Assembly (NCBI RefSeq): GCF_041379945.2
Contig: NZ_JBFTXJ020000001.1
Span: forward strand, 496,001-560,000
DNA length: 64,000 nt
Direction of reading: 5' to 3'
From: Aneurinibacillus sp. REN35
GTDB taxonomy: Bacteria; Bacillota; Bacilli; Aneurinibacillales; Aneurinibacillaceae
Shown here: piece after piece, positions 33,959 through 41,389 of the stretch
Numbering within the stretch: the stretch's first letter is position 1
How the letters are laid out: each line of letters starts with the position of its first letter
Translations under genes and position numbers: made by a program
The notes under the pieces: model-generated
The model's input: only the letters and a program-made list of their open reading frames with translations
Told to the model about the DNA's origin: nothing
The model's database searches: none

Positions 33959-34516
33959 CTAGCGTGACAGGGAGTGCGGCGTAAGCAGAGAAGCACGCGT
34001 CGATAAGAGGAGCAGAATGACCGCACTATTAATCAAAATCTCCGGCACAAGATAGGAAATGTTATACAAAAGAGAATACCAGGCGACCGGCATGCCTTCA
34101 GGTGCAAAACTCCCGAACCAGATGACACCGGAAGCGAAATGGCAGGTGAAGCGAAGCACAGCGGCAAGCGTAATGCCTGCTACCGCGCGTGCAAGCGTGG
34201 TAGTTTTACCTGCGATGCGGGCGGCGAACAACCCGGACAGCCCAATTGCGGCATACGGGATTGGGTAGTCAAGCAGCACCTGAATCGGGTGATAGATGGA
34301 GCCGCCAATCATCAGTTTTAGCAGACCAACAATTAGTCCGGCGATCAATCCGGCCTTTATGCCGCGGCGAAAAGAGAGCAGCACAATCGGAATCATCACA
34401 AGTGAGATGGAACCGCCCTGCGCCCAGAAACCGCCAAATTGGATAAAACTCAATGCATATGCCATTGTAGCCATGATCGCTGTCTCTACCATAATAAGCA
34501 ATCGTTCATTTCTCAT
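33959..34516 (-). CDS. thiT: thiamine ECF transporter substrate-binding subunit ThiT
   Basis: The 185-residue protein has six membrane segments and the ThiT/YuaJ core: A-L-S-F-I-Q near the start, the G-G-S-I-S-L-V-M-I-P-I segment, RRGIKAGLIAG and the thiamine-contacting FTCHFASGVIWFGSFAPEG region. It captures thiamine and works with a shared EcfAA'T energising module encoded elsewhere. A TPP riboswitch (34601-34688) with a terminator controls it. AGGAGG stands eight bases before the ATG. Confidence 0.93.
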   Translation of the reverse strand: MRNERLLIMVETAIMATMAYALSFIQFGGFWAQGGSISLVMIPIVLLSFRRGIKAGLIAGLIVGLLKLMIGGSIYHPIQVLLDYPIPYAAIGLSGLFAARIAGKTTTLARAVAGITLAAVLRFTCHFASGVIWFGSFAPEGMPVAWYSLLYNISYLVPEILINSAVILLLLSTRASLLTPHSLSR

Positions 34517-34548
34517 TATTTGATCCTCCTTCTATGTGTAATCAATGC

Positions 34549-34583
34549 AAAAAAAGCGCCCTTCCCGCTGTCGAGAAGTGCGC
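34549..34583 (-). terminator. riboswitch-controlled terminator of thiT
   Basis: On the minus strand GCGC-A-CTTC ... GAAG-G-GCGC forms a stem (34556-34583), followed by seven U (34549-34555). It lies between the TPP aptamer and thiT and is the expression platform. Confidence 0.8.
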
Positions 34584-34600
34584 ATGTGCACATCGTTTGA

Positions 34601-34688
34601 ACTTTCCTACGCTGGCATCATCCAGATCAGGTGAGTAAGGGTTCTGAGTGCGGGAACTCAATCTCAGCCGACAGGCGGCACCCCCAGT
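34601..34688 (-). promoter_or_regulatory. TPP riboswitch (THI box)
   Basis: Read on the minus strand: ACTGGGGGTGCC, then GGCTGAGATTGAG, ACCCTT, and CACCTGATCTGGATGATGCCAGCGTAGGAAAGT (split across the conserved CTGATCTGGAT and GCCAGCGTAGG blocks). This is a textbook TPP aptamer. It should repress thiT when thiamine diphosphate is plentiful. Confidence 0.97.
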
Positions 34689-34903
34689 TCAATATCGTAT
34701 GGAATTATAACGTAAAAGACTGGATTTATTGTAGCATATTCTATACACCTGGCAAAGTCTGTGCTGTGAAAAAAGAAGTGTACAGAAAGAATTTAGAAAA
34801 ATCTATATGATACATCAATTAAAAAAAGTTAGGATTTGCTTGTCAGAAATCCTTTAGTATGGTATAACTTCATCTGTCTACCACACTAAAGGGGGAACCG
34901 GAG

Positions 34904-36208
34904 TTGTTTAATGCAGTTGTTGTGTCTGTGTTCGTCGTTGTGGTGTTGTCTCTGCTGCGGATCAACGTTATATTCGCGTTGATTGCCGCTTCAATTACGG
35001 CTGGTCTGATTGCAGGATTGCCGTTGACGGAGACGATTTCTACAATGATTAATGGAATGAGCGGACAGATGGAGACCGCGCTTAGCTATGTACTGCTCGG
35101 AATGTTTGCGGTCATGATTGCGCGTTCGAATATTACATCGATTCTTGTAAAGAAATTAATTGGCATATTGCGAGGCAAGCGGGGAGTGTTGCTTGTGACG
35201 ATCGCTGTTGTGGCGAGTTTATCGCAAAATGCGGTCCCTGTGCATATTGCTTTTATTCCTATTTTAATTCCACCGCTGCTCTCTTTATTTAACCAGATGA
35301 AGATTGACCGCCGCGCGATTGCCTCTGCGCTGACATTCGGCCTGCAGGCACCTTATATTATGATCCCGGCAGGATTCGGTCTGATCTATCATCGTATTGT
35401 CGTCAATGAGATGGAGAAGAATGGAATGAGTATGGGGTTATCCATGTTTCCTAAAGCGATGCTTATTCCGGGTCTGGGGATGATACTAGGCCTTCTTGTT
35501 GCTTTATTCATTACGTATCGTAAGCCAAGAAAATATATCGATAAAGAAAATGTACTTGCTCCTTCAACCAATCAGGAAGAATCGACCACATTTACTTATA
35601 AGCATGCGTTAACGCTTGTATCGATTGCAGGGGCATTGAGCGTTCAACTATGGACAGAATCGCTTGTGCTTGGCACACTCTCAGGTATTCTATTAATGTT
35701 TCTCTTCCGTGTGGTTCGTTTGCCGGAAGGTGATGACGTAGTACAGCGGGGCGTAGCGATGATGGGATTCATTGCTTTTGTTATGCTGCTTGCATCCGGC
35801 TATGCTTCGGTGCTTCAAGAGACAGGTGCGGTGAAAGAGCTGGTCGCAGCAAGTGGAGATGCGCTGCAGGGCAGTCAATTGATCGCTGCTGCACTTATGC
35901 TCTTGATCGGGCTGCTTATTACGATGGGAATCGGTTCTTCATTTGGAACGGTGCCGATTATTGCTGCCATTTTTGTTCCGCTCTGTTCTGAATTGGGCTT
36001 CTCTATGCTGGCAACGGCTGCGTTGATCGGTACAGCGGGCGCGCTTGGCGATGCGGGATCACCTGCTTCAGACAGTACGCTTGGGCCAACTTCAGGGTTG
36101 AATGCTGACGGACAGCATCATCATATATGGGATACGTGTGTACCGACATTTTTGCATTACAATATTCCGTTATTTGTTTTTGGTCTAATCGCAGCTATGG
36201 TATTATAA
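34904..36208 (+). CDS. YuiF-like Na+/H+ antiporter family carrier
   Basis: The 434-residue membrane protein has about 11-12 segments and belongs to the NhaC/YuiF-type carriers. It shows the R-I-N-V-I-F-A-L-I-A-A start, the S-Q-N-A-V-P-V-H-I-A-F-I-P-I-L-I-P-P hairpin and the GDAGSPASDSTLGPTSGLN motif. Family members are putative amino-acid/proton carriers (a histidine-exchanger role has been proposed for relatives); substrate unproven here. It starts with TTG, with GGGGGA eight bases upstream. The gap of about 215 bases before it, beyond the TPP riboswitch, holds no other feature I can support. Confidence 0.78.
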   Translation: MFNAVVVSVFVVVVLSLLRINVIFALIAASITAGLIAGLPLTETISTMINGMSGQMETALSYVLLGMFAVMIARSNITSILVKKLIGILRGKRGVLLVTIAVVASLSQNAVPVHIAFIPILIPPLLSLFNQMKIDRRAIASALTFGLQAPYIMIPAGFGLIYHRIVVNEMEKNGMSMGLSMFPKAMLIPGLGMILGLLVALFITYRKPRKYIDKENVLAPSTNQEESTTFTYKHALTLVSIAGALSVQLWTESLVLGTLSGILLMFLFRVVRLPEGDDVVQRGVAMMGFIAFVMLLASGYASVLQETGAVKELVAASGDALQGSQLIAAALMLLIGLLITMGIGSSFGTVPIIAAIFVPLCSELGFSMLATAALIGTAGALGDAGSPASDSTLGPTSGLNADGQHHHIWDTCVPTFLHYNIPLFVFGLIAAMVL

Positions 36209-36210
36209 GA

Positions 36211-36251
36211 AAAGCGTCGAGTCCGCTTAGGCGAGACTGCGACGCTTTTTT
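36211..36251 (+). terminator. intrinsic terminator, possibly bidirectional
   Basis: AAAGCGTCG (36211-36219) pairs with CGACGCTTT (36240-36248), then more T. It lies between the convergent YuiF-like and CopD-like genes. Confidence 0.85.
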
Positions 36252-36268
36252 ATAACGTAAGAAGCAGG

Positions 36269-36733
36269 CTATGCGATTTTTAAGCTAACAACGAGAACAA
36301 CACCCAATACAAGGACGGCAGAACCAGCCATCAGGCGTACATAATTGGCAAGCATTTTCTTGCGCAGTTTCGCATTGTCAGCCCCTGCTTGATTGAGCAC
36401 TTTTTTCTTAAAGCGATTGCCGTAGAATGTAATCAGACCGATGGAGAGCAGAACGATCAGCGATCCGGTATCTTGCATGAAGCGCAGCCAGAAGGCGGTC
36501 TCTTGTCCCATCAAGCCTAAGTTGAGCATCATCATAAGACCGCTTACCATGACGATGAGTGCACTTGGATTTAACAGCCAGTTAACGATTGTAATGAGGG
36601 AGCGAACAATGCCTTCTGTTTCTTGTGAGCCGCCTCGCTTATTAAGGGTGTACAGAACGAGAGCTAAAGAAAGCAGTCCGCCGAACCAGATGGCAAGACT
36701 TCCAATATGCAGGAAATAATAGAGCGAATGCAT
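36269..36733 (-). CDS. four-helix membrane protein (CopD/DUF2269-like)
   Basis: The 154-residue protein has four membrane segments. Helix 1 contains L-H-I-G-S-L-A-I-W-F-G-G and helix 3 W-L-R-F-M-Q-D. Conserved histidine/tryptophan positions of this kind occur in CopD-like and haem-containing membrane domains. It is divergent from a PadR regulator and shares its operator region, so PadR probably represses it. A far ATG is possible upstream, but GAAGGAGG directly precedes the ATG at 36731-36733. Function unknown; it could respond to membrane stress or a toxic small molecule. Confidence 0.6.
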   Translation of the reverse strand: MHSLYYFLHIGSLAIWFGGLLSLALVLYTLNKRGGSQETEGIVRSLITIVNWLLNPSALIVMVSGLMMMLNLGLMGQETAFWLRFMQDTGSLIVLLSIGLITFYGNRFKKKVLNQAGADNAKLRKKMLANYVRLMAGSAVLVLGVVLVVSLKIA

Positions 36734-36758
36734 AAATGTCCTCCTTCGTATACTATGA

Positions 36759-36776
36759 ATAATCAAACCTGACTAT
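36759..36776. promoter_or_regulatory. PadR-type operator, copy 1
   Basis: ATAATCAAACCTGACTAT is an imperfect palindrome, 16 of 18 bases identical to copy 2 at 36811-36828 read in the opposite orientation. It lies about 25 bases before the membrane-protein start, downstream of its predicted promoter, a position suited to blocking elongation or initiation. Confidence 0.6.
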
Positions 36777-36810
36777 TTTTACACTATTATTATAAGGTTA
36801 ATTGATTTCT

Positions 36811-36828
36811 ATAGTCAAGCTTGATTAT
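36811..36828. promoter_or_regulatory. PadR-type operator, copy 2, over both promoters
   Basis: ATAGTCAAGCTTGATTAT lies between the -35 (TTGATT, 36802-36807) and -10 (TATAAT, 36826-36831) of the plus-strand padR promoter. It also supplies the -35 TTGACT of the minus-strand promoter, whose TATAAT lies 18 bases further left. One bound dimer would therefore cover both divergent promoters. Centres of the two operators are 52 bases apart, close to five helical turns. Confidence 0.65.
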
Positions 36829-36861
36829 AATGAGAATAACTAGGAAAAAGGGGATGTAGAA

Positions 36862-37389
36862 ATGGATGAAAGAGCGTTGCTGCTGCTGGGGCTATTAAAG
36901 AATCAGAGTCAGCACGGCTATCAAATTAATGAATTTATTGAAAGAAACCTAGGAAAAGTTATGGATTTGAAGAAAGCAACGGCCTATGCAATTCTGCATC
37001 GTTTGCATGAGGCCGGTTATGTTGAGTTCTATACGGAACAAGAAGAAAATCGCCCGCCACGCAAAGTGTATTCCATTACCAAAGAAGGCGAGGAGCAGTT
37101 TTATCGGCTGCTGCATGATGATCTAGCGCGCTTAGAGCATGGGATGGCGCTTCCAGGAGATATAGGTTTGATGTTTCTTGATTATCTTCCGCCAGAAGAA
37201 GCGCTGCGCAGTCTTGAAGTGGGGCTTGCCCATATAGAAGAGCAGATTCAATCATATAAGCAGGTACCTGAGCATAAGCACCAGCCCAGTGTGGACTTGG
37301 CGATTGACCGCCGTCGCAGGCTGATGCAGAGCGATCGGGATTGGCTTTTCGATACGATTGAGAAGCTGCGTGAGCGCACAAAGGCATAG
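36862..37389 (+). CDS. PadR family transcriptional regulator
   Basis: The 175-residue protein has the PadR winged-helix start L-L-L-L-G-L-L-K-N-Q-S-Q-H-G-Y-Q-I (about 5-22). The second motif A-T-A-Y-A-I-L-H-R-L-H-E-A-G-Y-V follows, then a wing ending KVYSITKEGEEQF. A C-terminal helical dimerisation domain (about 105-175) follows, as in the AphA/VirR-like subgroup. Twin operators lie in the divergent region, so it probably represses itself and the membrane protein gene until a ligand, often a phenolic or hydrophobic compound in this family, releases it. Confidence 0.88.
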   Translation: MDERALLLLGLLKNQSQHGYQINEFIERNLGKVMDLKKATAYAILHRLHEAGYVEFYTEQEENRPPRKVYSITKEGEEQFYRLLHDDLARLEHGMALPGDIGLMFLDYLPPEEALRSLEVGLAHIEEQIQSYKQVPEHKHQPSVDLAIDRRRRLMQSDRDWLFDTIEKLRERTKA

Positions 37390-37422
37390 AAAAAAGGAGT
37401 GGATTTACCGCTCCTTTTTTCT
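37388..37422. terminator. bidirectional terminator
   Basis: AGAAAAAAGGAG (37388-37399) mirrors CTCCTTTTTTCT (37411-37422) across an 11-base loop. It serves padR and the convergent alcohol dehydrogenase. Confidence 0.88.
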
Positions 37423-37451
37423 ATAGCTTGGTAATGAAGTTGCATTATCTT

Positions 37452-38654
37452 TTATTCGTAGGATGCTTCGAAAATACGCAGCACTTCATCGGCCGAGAGA
37501 TTATGCGTGCTAGCGATTGAATCGGTGTCATTTCCGTTTACTCGAATGGTTTCGTCAGCCAGAAGGCGTAAATCTTCACGTTTAATTCCAACACCTTTTA
37601 GCGTATCATAAACGCCGATTTCTTTATACCAGTGTATAAGTGACTCAATCCCGGCCTTTGCTGCAAGGGTATCATCCTCCTCGGTGATGCGGAAGACGTT
37701 GCGGGCCAGCCGCGCCAGTCGGTGCGGTCTGTCCTTGAGGATGATCTGCTCGAAATACGCAGGTGTGATGATAGCAAGACCGCGTCCGTGTGAGATATCA
37801 TAGTGAGCCGATAAGGTATGCTCCATGGCATGAACAGGGAACGGGCCGCCGCGCCCTGCGCTGGCGATTCCGATAAGGGCAAGCGTGCTCGTCCACAAAA
37901 GATTGGCGCGCGCCTCATAGTTTTCCGGGTCATCCAAGGCTTTTTTGGCGTAGATGAGCGTATTGCGCATCAGGCCTTCCGTCAGCTCGTCCTGTACGTT
38001 CGCATGCTCATCCCCTGTCATATATCCTTCATACAGGTGGGTAAACATATCCGCTGCCCCGTCTGCTGTATAGGAAGCTGGTACAGTATAGGTCAGCTCC
38101 GGATCAAGGATGGCCGCTTTCGGGAAGAGAGCGGGTCCGCCAATACCTGCCTTTTCCTTTGTCTCCCAGTTGGTAATGATGGCGCCCGAGTTAGCCTCCG
38201 AGCCGGTTGCCGCCAATGTAGGAATCGTAATAATCGGCAGCGCTTGTTTGATTGGCAGCAGTTCCTTCCATTTGCTTGCTTTGCTGCCCCGAATATATTC
38301 ATGTATGGGTCGGCCAGATAACGTTATAGCAGCAATTGCTTTGCTCGCATCCATAGCGGACCCGCCGCCAAGCGCAAGAATAAGCTCACATTGTTCCTCG
38401 CGTGCAATGCGACCTGCTTCGTCAATGGTAGTCGCACGCGGATTCGGTTCGATACGATCGAATAGAACATAGTCTATTCCTGCTTTTGTTAGCGAGGCAA
38501 CTACCTTATCGAGTGAGCCGGTTTTCTTTGTAGAGGAGCGTCCGGTTACCAGCAGTACCTTTTTGGCATATTGCGCAACAATGTCCCCGGTTTTTTCTAC
38601 TTCCCCTTTTCCGAAATGGATGCGGGTTGGCATATTCAATGTGAAATTTAGCAA
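37452..38654 (-). CDS. iron-containing alcohol dehydrogenase
   Basis: The 400-residue protein belongs to the Fe-ADH family. It has N-M-P-T-R-I-H-F-G-K-G near the start and a nucleotide-binding ALGGGSAMDASKAIA. Iron ligands lie in D-G-A-A-D-M-F-T-H-L-Y-E and H-A-M-E-H-T-L-S-A-H-Y-D-I-S-H-G. It resembles butanol dehydrogenases of the BdhA/YugJ type (NAD(P)H-dependent aldehyde reduction). The frame runs to 38732, but GAAGGAGG precedes a TTG at 38652-38654 with eight-base spacing and gives the standard N-terminus. It sits some 15 kb from the eut cluster, so a link to acetaldehyde reduction is only a guess. Confidence 0.85.
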   Translation of the reverse strand: MLNFTLNMPTRIHFGKGEVEKTGDIVAQYAKKVLLVTGRSSTKKTGSLDKVVASLTKAGIDYVLFDRIEPNPRATTIDEAGRIAREEQCELILALGGGSAMDASKAIAAITLSGRPIHEYIRGSKASKWKELLPIKQALPIITIPTLAATGSEANSGAIITNWETKEKAGIGGPALFPKAAILDPELTYTVPASYTADGAADMFTHLYEGYMTGDEHANVQDELTEGLMRNTLIYAKKALDDPENYEARANLLWTSTLALIGIASAGRGGPFPVHAMEHTLSAHYDISHGRGLAIITPAYFEQIILKDRPHRLARLARNVFRITEEDDTLAAKAGIESLIHWYKEIGVYDTLKGVGIKREDLRLLADETIRVNGNDTDSIASTHNLSADEVLRIFEASYE

Positions 38655-38807
38655 GATAATGGCCTCCTTCATATATAATTTTGCTAAGATAGTGGCATCA
38701 TAGTATCTTTCCCTTTTTGAACACCATTTCATCGTCTCATACTTACTTTTTCATAGCAAGTTTTTCCTCAATTCGGATAGGCTAAAGACAAAGGAGGAAT
38801 GCATCGG

Positions 38808-38972
38808 ATGAATTGGATCTATTGGATTGCGCTGTTCAATACGAAGTTTCAAGCGAGCTGTCTTGTGAAACGGATGGAAGAAGATTGGTGGACAAAAGGG
38901 TATCGCAGTCCGCGGATTGTTGAGATTTTCCGGGTAAAAGATGGACGATATGGAGTTCGGTATATGTGGTAA
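38808..38972 (+). CDS. small hypothetical protein, 54 residues
   Basis: AAAGGAGG lies ten bases before the ATG; an in-frame ATG at 38799 is too close to it. The product is rich in aromatic and basic residues (M-N-W-I-Y-W-I-A-L-F start; W-W-T-K-G-Y-R-S-P-R middle; YGVRYMW end). Its density of Trp/Tyr/Arg suggests a compact nucleic-acid- or membrane-contacting fold. I recognise no family. It precedes the HRDC/HTH gene by 69 bases on the same strand. Confidence 0.55.
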   Translation: MNWIYWIALFNTKFQASCLVKRMEEDWWTKGYRSPRIVEIFRVKDGRYGVRYMW

Positions 38973-39041
38973 TACAGATGAGCTATTCTATACAGCGAAT
39001 GGCTTGTCCATGTTGTACCAGAGATAGGAGGTAGTATCAGC

Positions 39042-39959
39042 ATGAGTGTGCTGCGTCAGCTAATTCAAGTAGAGACATATGAAGGGGAGATGGGTATTGC
39101 CAAGCTTGCCTTATATGAAAGGGACAAAGAGTATAAGCTGGTGCGCTATCACGTGAGCGTGGAGGGAGAAGAGGAGAACTTCCTTCTTTATAGCGGCACG
39201 GATATACAAGTAGGATTCGAAAAGTTTACGGGCGAGAGACGCTTGCTCCGCTTTAGTGGATATACTCCGCTTTATCCAGGGGAAGCAAGCCGGACTCAGA
39301 CGGAATGGAATCAAGATATGTTAGCCTTATCACAAGACTATTATAGTCCCGATGCCCTGGGTCTGCTTAAAGAATGGCGGAGAAAGAAGGCTGAAGAGCA
39401 GCATACAGCACCGTATATGGTACTTGAAGATAAGGTGCTTCTGCTGCTTGCCACCTTTATTCCCCGAACAAAGGAAATGTTTTTGAGTTTGCCGCATTGC
39501 GGTGAAAAAAGATGGGAGCAGTATGGTCCAGAGTTACTTGCACTGCTAGAAGGGCAGACGGCATCGTTTCATATTCCACAGGCTGTCGCAGAGAGTGCCA
39601 AGCCTAGTCGCAGTCAGAAGCAAGAGCGGCAGGTTCTCTTGCTGACACGCATACAGGAAGGGGTACCGGAATTGGATACGTTGGCTAAGGAGCTTGATGT
39701 ATCTCCCAATACGGTAATCGGTTACTTAGAGCAACTTATTGAAGACGGATATGATATTGGTGCATATGTGTATTCTCTCACCGAATCGGTACCGTATGAG
39801 GCGATTATGGCTGCGGTAGAGAAGATAGGAGCAGAGAAGCTAAAGCCGATCTATCTTGAGCTGAACGGCGATGTTCCGCCATATGAAGCTGCGATTTCTT
39901 ATCAGCAGATTCGGCTTGCGCTTGTAAGAAGGAAACTGGAGCATAGTTCGCCTGCCTAA
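39042..39959 (+). CDS. HRDC and helix-turn-helix domain protein without helicase core
   Basis: The 305-residue protein begins with a domain of unknown type (1-95). An HRDC domain follows (about 100-172, A-P-Y-M-V-L-E-D-K-V-L-L-L-L-A and L-P-H-C-G-E-K-R-W-E-Q-Y-G). The C-terminal HTH_40-like domain (about 200-300) has L-A-K-E-L-D-V-S-P-N-T-V-I-G-Y-L-E-Q-L. HRDC and this HTH normally end RecQ-type helicases, where they bind DNA. Here the ATPase motifs are absent, so the protein is probably a DNA-binding accessory or regulator. It is convergent with ilvA, one base apart. Confidence 0.72.
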   Translation: MSVLRQLIQVETYEGEMGIAKLALYERDKEYKLVRYHVSVEGEEENFLLYSGTDIQVGFEKFTGERRLLRFSGYTPLYPGEASRTQTEWNQDMLALSQDYYSPDALGLLKEWRRKKAEEQHTAPYMVLEDKVLLLLATFIPRTKEMFLSLPHCGEKRWEQYGPELLALLEGQTASFHIPQAVAESAKPSRSQKQERQVLLLTRIQEGVPELDTLAKELDVSPNTVIGYLEQLIEDGYDIGAYVYSLTESVPYEAIMAAVEKIGAEKLKPIYLELNGDVPPYEAAISYQQIRLALVRRKLEHSSPA

Positions 39960-39960
39960 T

Positions 39961-41169
39961 TTACATACGTTCATTTACCGGATAGCCTTCACGCAGCAAC
40001 CGATTGGTAATGGCGTGAATATGCGCTCGATCATTTGTTTCGAGTTCTAGTTCGATTTCTGTCTGTCCGGGTACGATGCGCGGGCTGATACGACGATGAT
40101 GGATGGATATAACATTGGCTTTTTCTTCAGCCAGCAACGCAAGTAGGTGGTTTAGGCTGCCGGGTCTGTCGTGGACGGTTGTTGCGATGCGGATATAGCG
40201 GCCGGACTCGATAAGGCCATGCTCGATGATGCGAGACATGAACGTTACATCGACATTGCCGCCGCTTAGGATGACAGCGACCTTTTTACCGGCAAGCGGC
40301 AGGCGTCCGTAGAGAAGCGGTGCAAGGGCGATGGCGCCTGCCCCTTCTACCAAAAGCTTGCTTCGTTCCAAGAGATAGAGCATGCTGCGTGAAATCTCAA
40401 TATCCTCTATCAGAACGATGTCGTCTACATAGCGTTCCACCAGACTATAGGTAAGGGCGCCTGGCTGCTTGACGGCAATACCGTCGGCAATTGTACCGGT
40501 GCTGGTTGTGAGCGTGGGCTGTCCGCTGGCAAGCGACGTACTCATGCTGGGACAGGCAGCCGCTTCCACACCGTATACTTTTACGTGTGGTGCCAGCGTT
40601 TTGACTGCTGTGGCAATGCCCGCAATTAATCCGCCCCCTCCAATAGGACAGAGGATGGCTTCAACATCCGGGAGCTGCTCGAGTATTTCGAGTCCGATTG
40701 TTCCCTGTCCCTCAATCACATGTGGATCATCGAACGGATGCAGGAGAATGGCGTTCGTTTTTTTTTGTATAGCCCATGCGTGAGCAAGCGCCTCATCGAA
40801 GGAATCTCCGTGAAGAAGTACCTGTGCGCCGTATTTTTGTGTCGCTTGAATTTTGCTGAGCGGCGCTCCCTCTGGCATGATGATTGTACTTGCCATGCCC
40901 GCCTGCGTGCTGCTGAATGCCACCCCCTGCGCGTGATTTCCAGCCGATGCGGCTACAATACCCCGCGCCTTGTCCTGCGGCTGTAGAGCCGCAATTTTAT
41001 TGTAAGCCCCACGCACCTTGAATGAACCGGTCTTCTGCAGATTCTCAAGCTTCAAATGGACATGGGAGCGGGCGATTTCGCTGAAGGTGGTGGAGTAATC
41101 AAGCGGAGTATGGTGAATGATGGGTGCGATGATTTTTCTTGCCTGCTGTATGCCTGCGATTGTAACCAT
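39961..41169 (-). CDS. ilvA: threonine ammonia-lyase (threonine dehydratase)
   Basis: The 402-residue PLP enzyme has the lysine motif T-G-S-F-K-V-R-G-A-Y-N-K-I (Schiff-base Lys about 58) and the glycine-rich phosphate cup P-I-G-G-G-G-L-I-A-G. One ACT-type domain lies at the C-terminus (about 325-400, with RPGSLNHLLALLAE). It turns threonine into 2-oxobutanoate and ammonia, for isoleucine synthesis or catabolism. The single ACT-like tail is typical of Bacillota forms near 400-420 residues; anabolic and catabolic roles cannot be separated. The frame runs to 41235, but AAGGGGG suits the ATG at 41167-41169. Confidence 0.88.
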   Translation of the reverse strand: MVTIAGIQQARKIIAPIIHHTPLDYSTTFSEIARSHVHLKLENLQKTGSFKVRGAYNKIAALQPQDKARGIVAASAGNHAQGVAFSSTQAGMASTIIMPEGAPLSKIQATQKYGAQVLLHGDSFDEALAHAWAIQKKTNAILLHPFDDPHVIEGQGTIGLEILEQLPDVEAILCPIGGGGLIAGIATAVKTLAPHVKVYGVEAAACPSMSTSLASGQPTLTTSTGTIADGIAVKQPGALTYSLVERYVDDIVLIEDIEISRSMLYLLERSKLLVEGAGAIALAPLLYGRLPLAGKKVAVILSGGNVDVTFMSRIIEHGLIESGRYIRIATTVHDRPGSLNHLLALLAEEKANVISIHHRRISPRIVPGQTEIELELETNDRAHIHAITNRLLREGYPVNERM

Positions 41170-41389
41170 ACGAACCCCCTTCTCGTATAAATGTACTTTA
41201 TTATAATGCGATTGTAGTGAAAAACGTCCGTCCATGATTTATTTGTTTAAAAAATGGGAAAAGGATGCATTGGAGTGCAGAAGAGATTGCCGTATGTTTT
41301 ATTTCTCTGTTTATTTTTGGCATAATGGAGGAGAAGAGAGGGAATATACATCAGGAAGACCACATTCACGAAAGGGGATATGGAACGGA

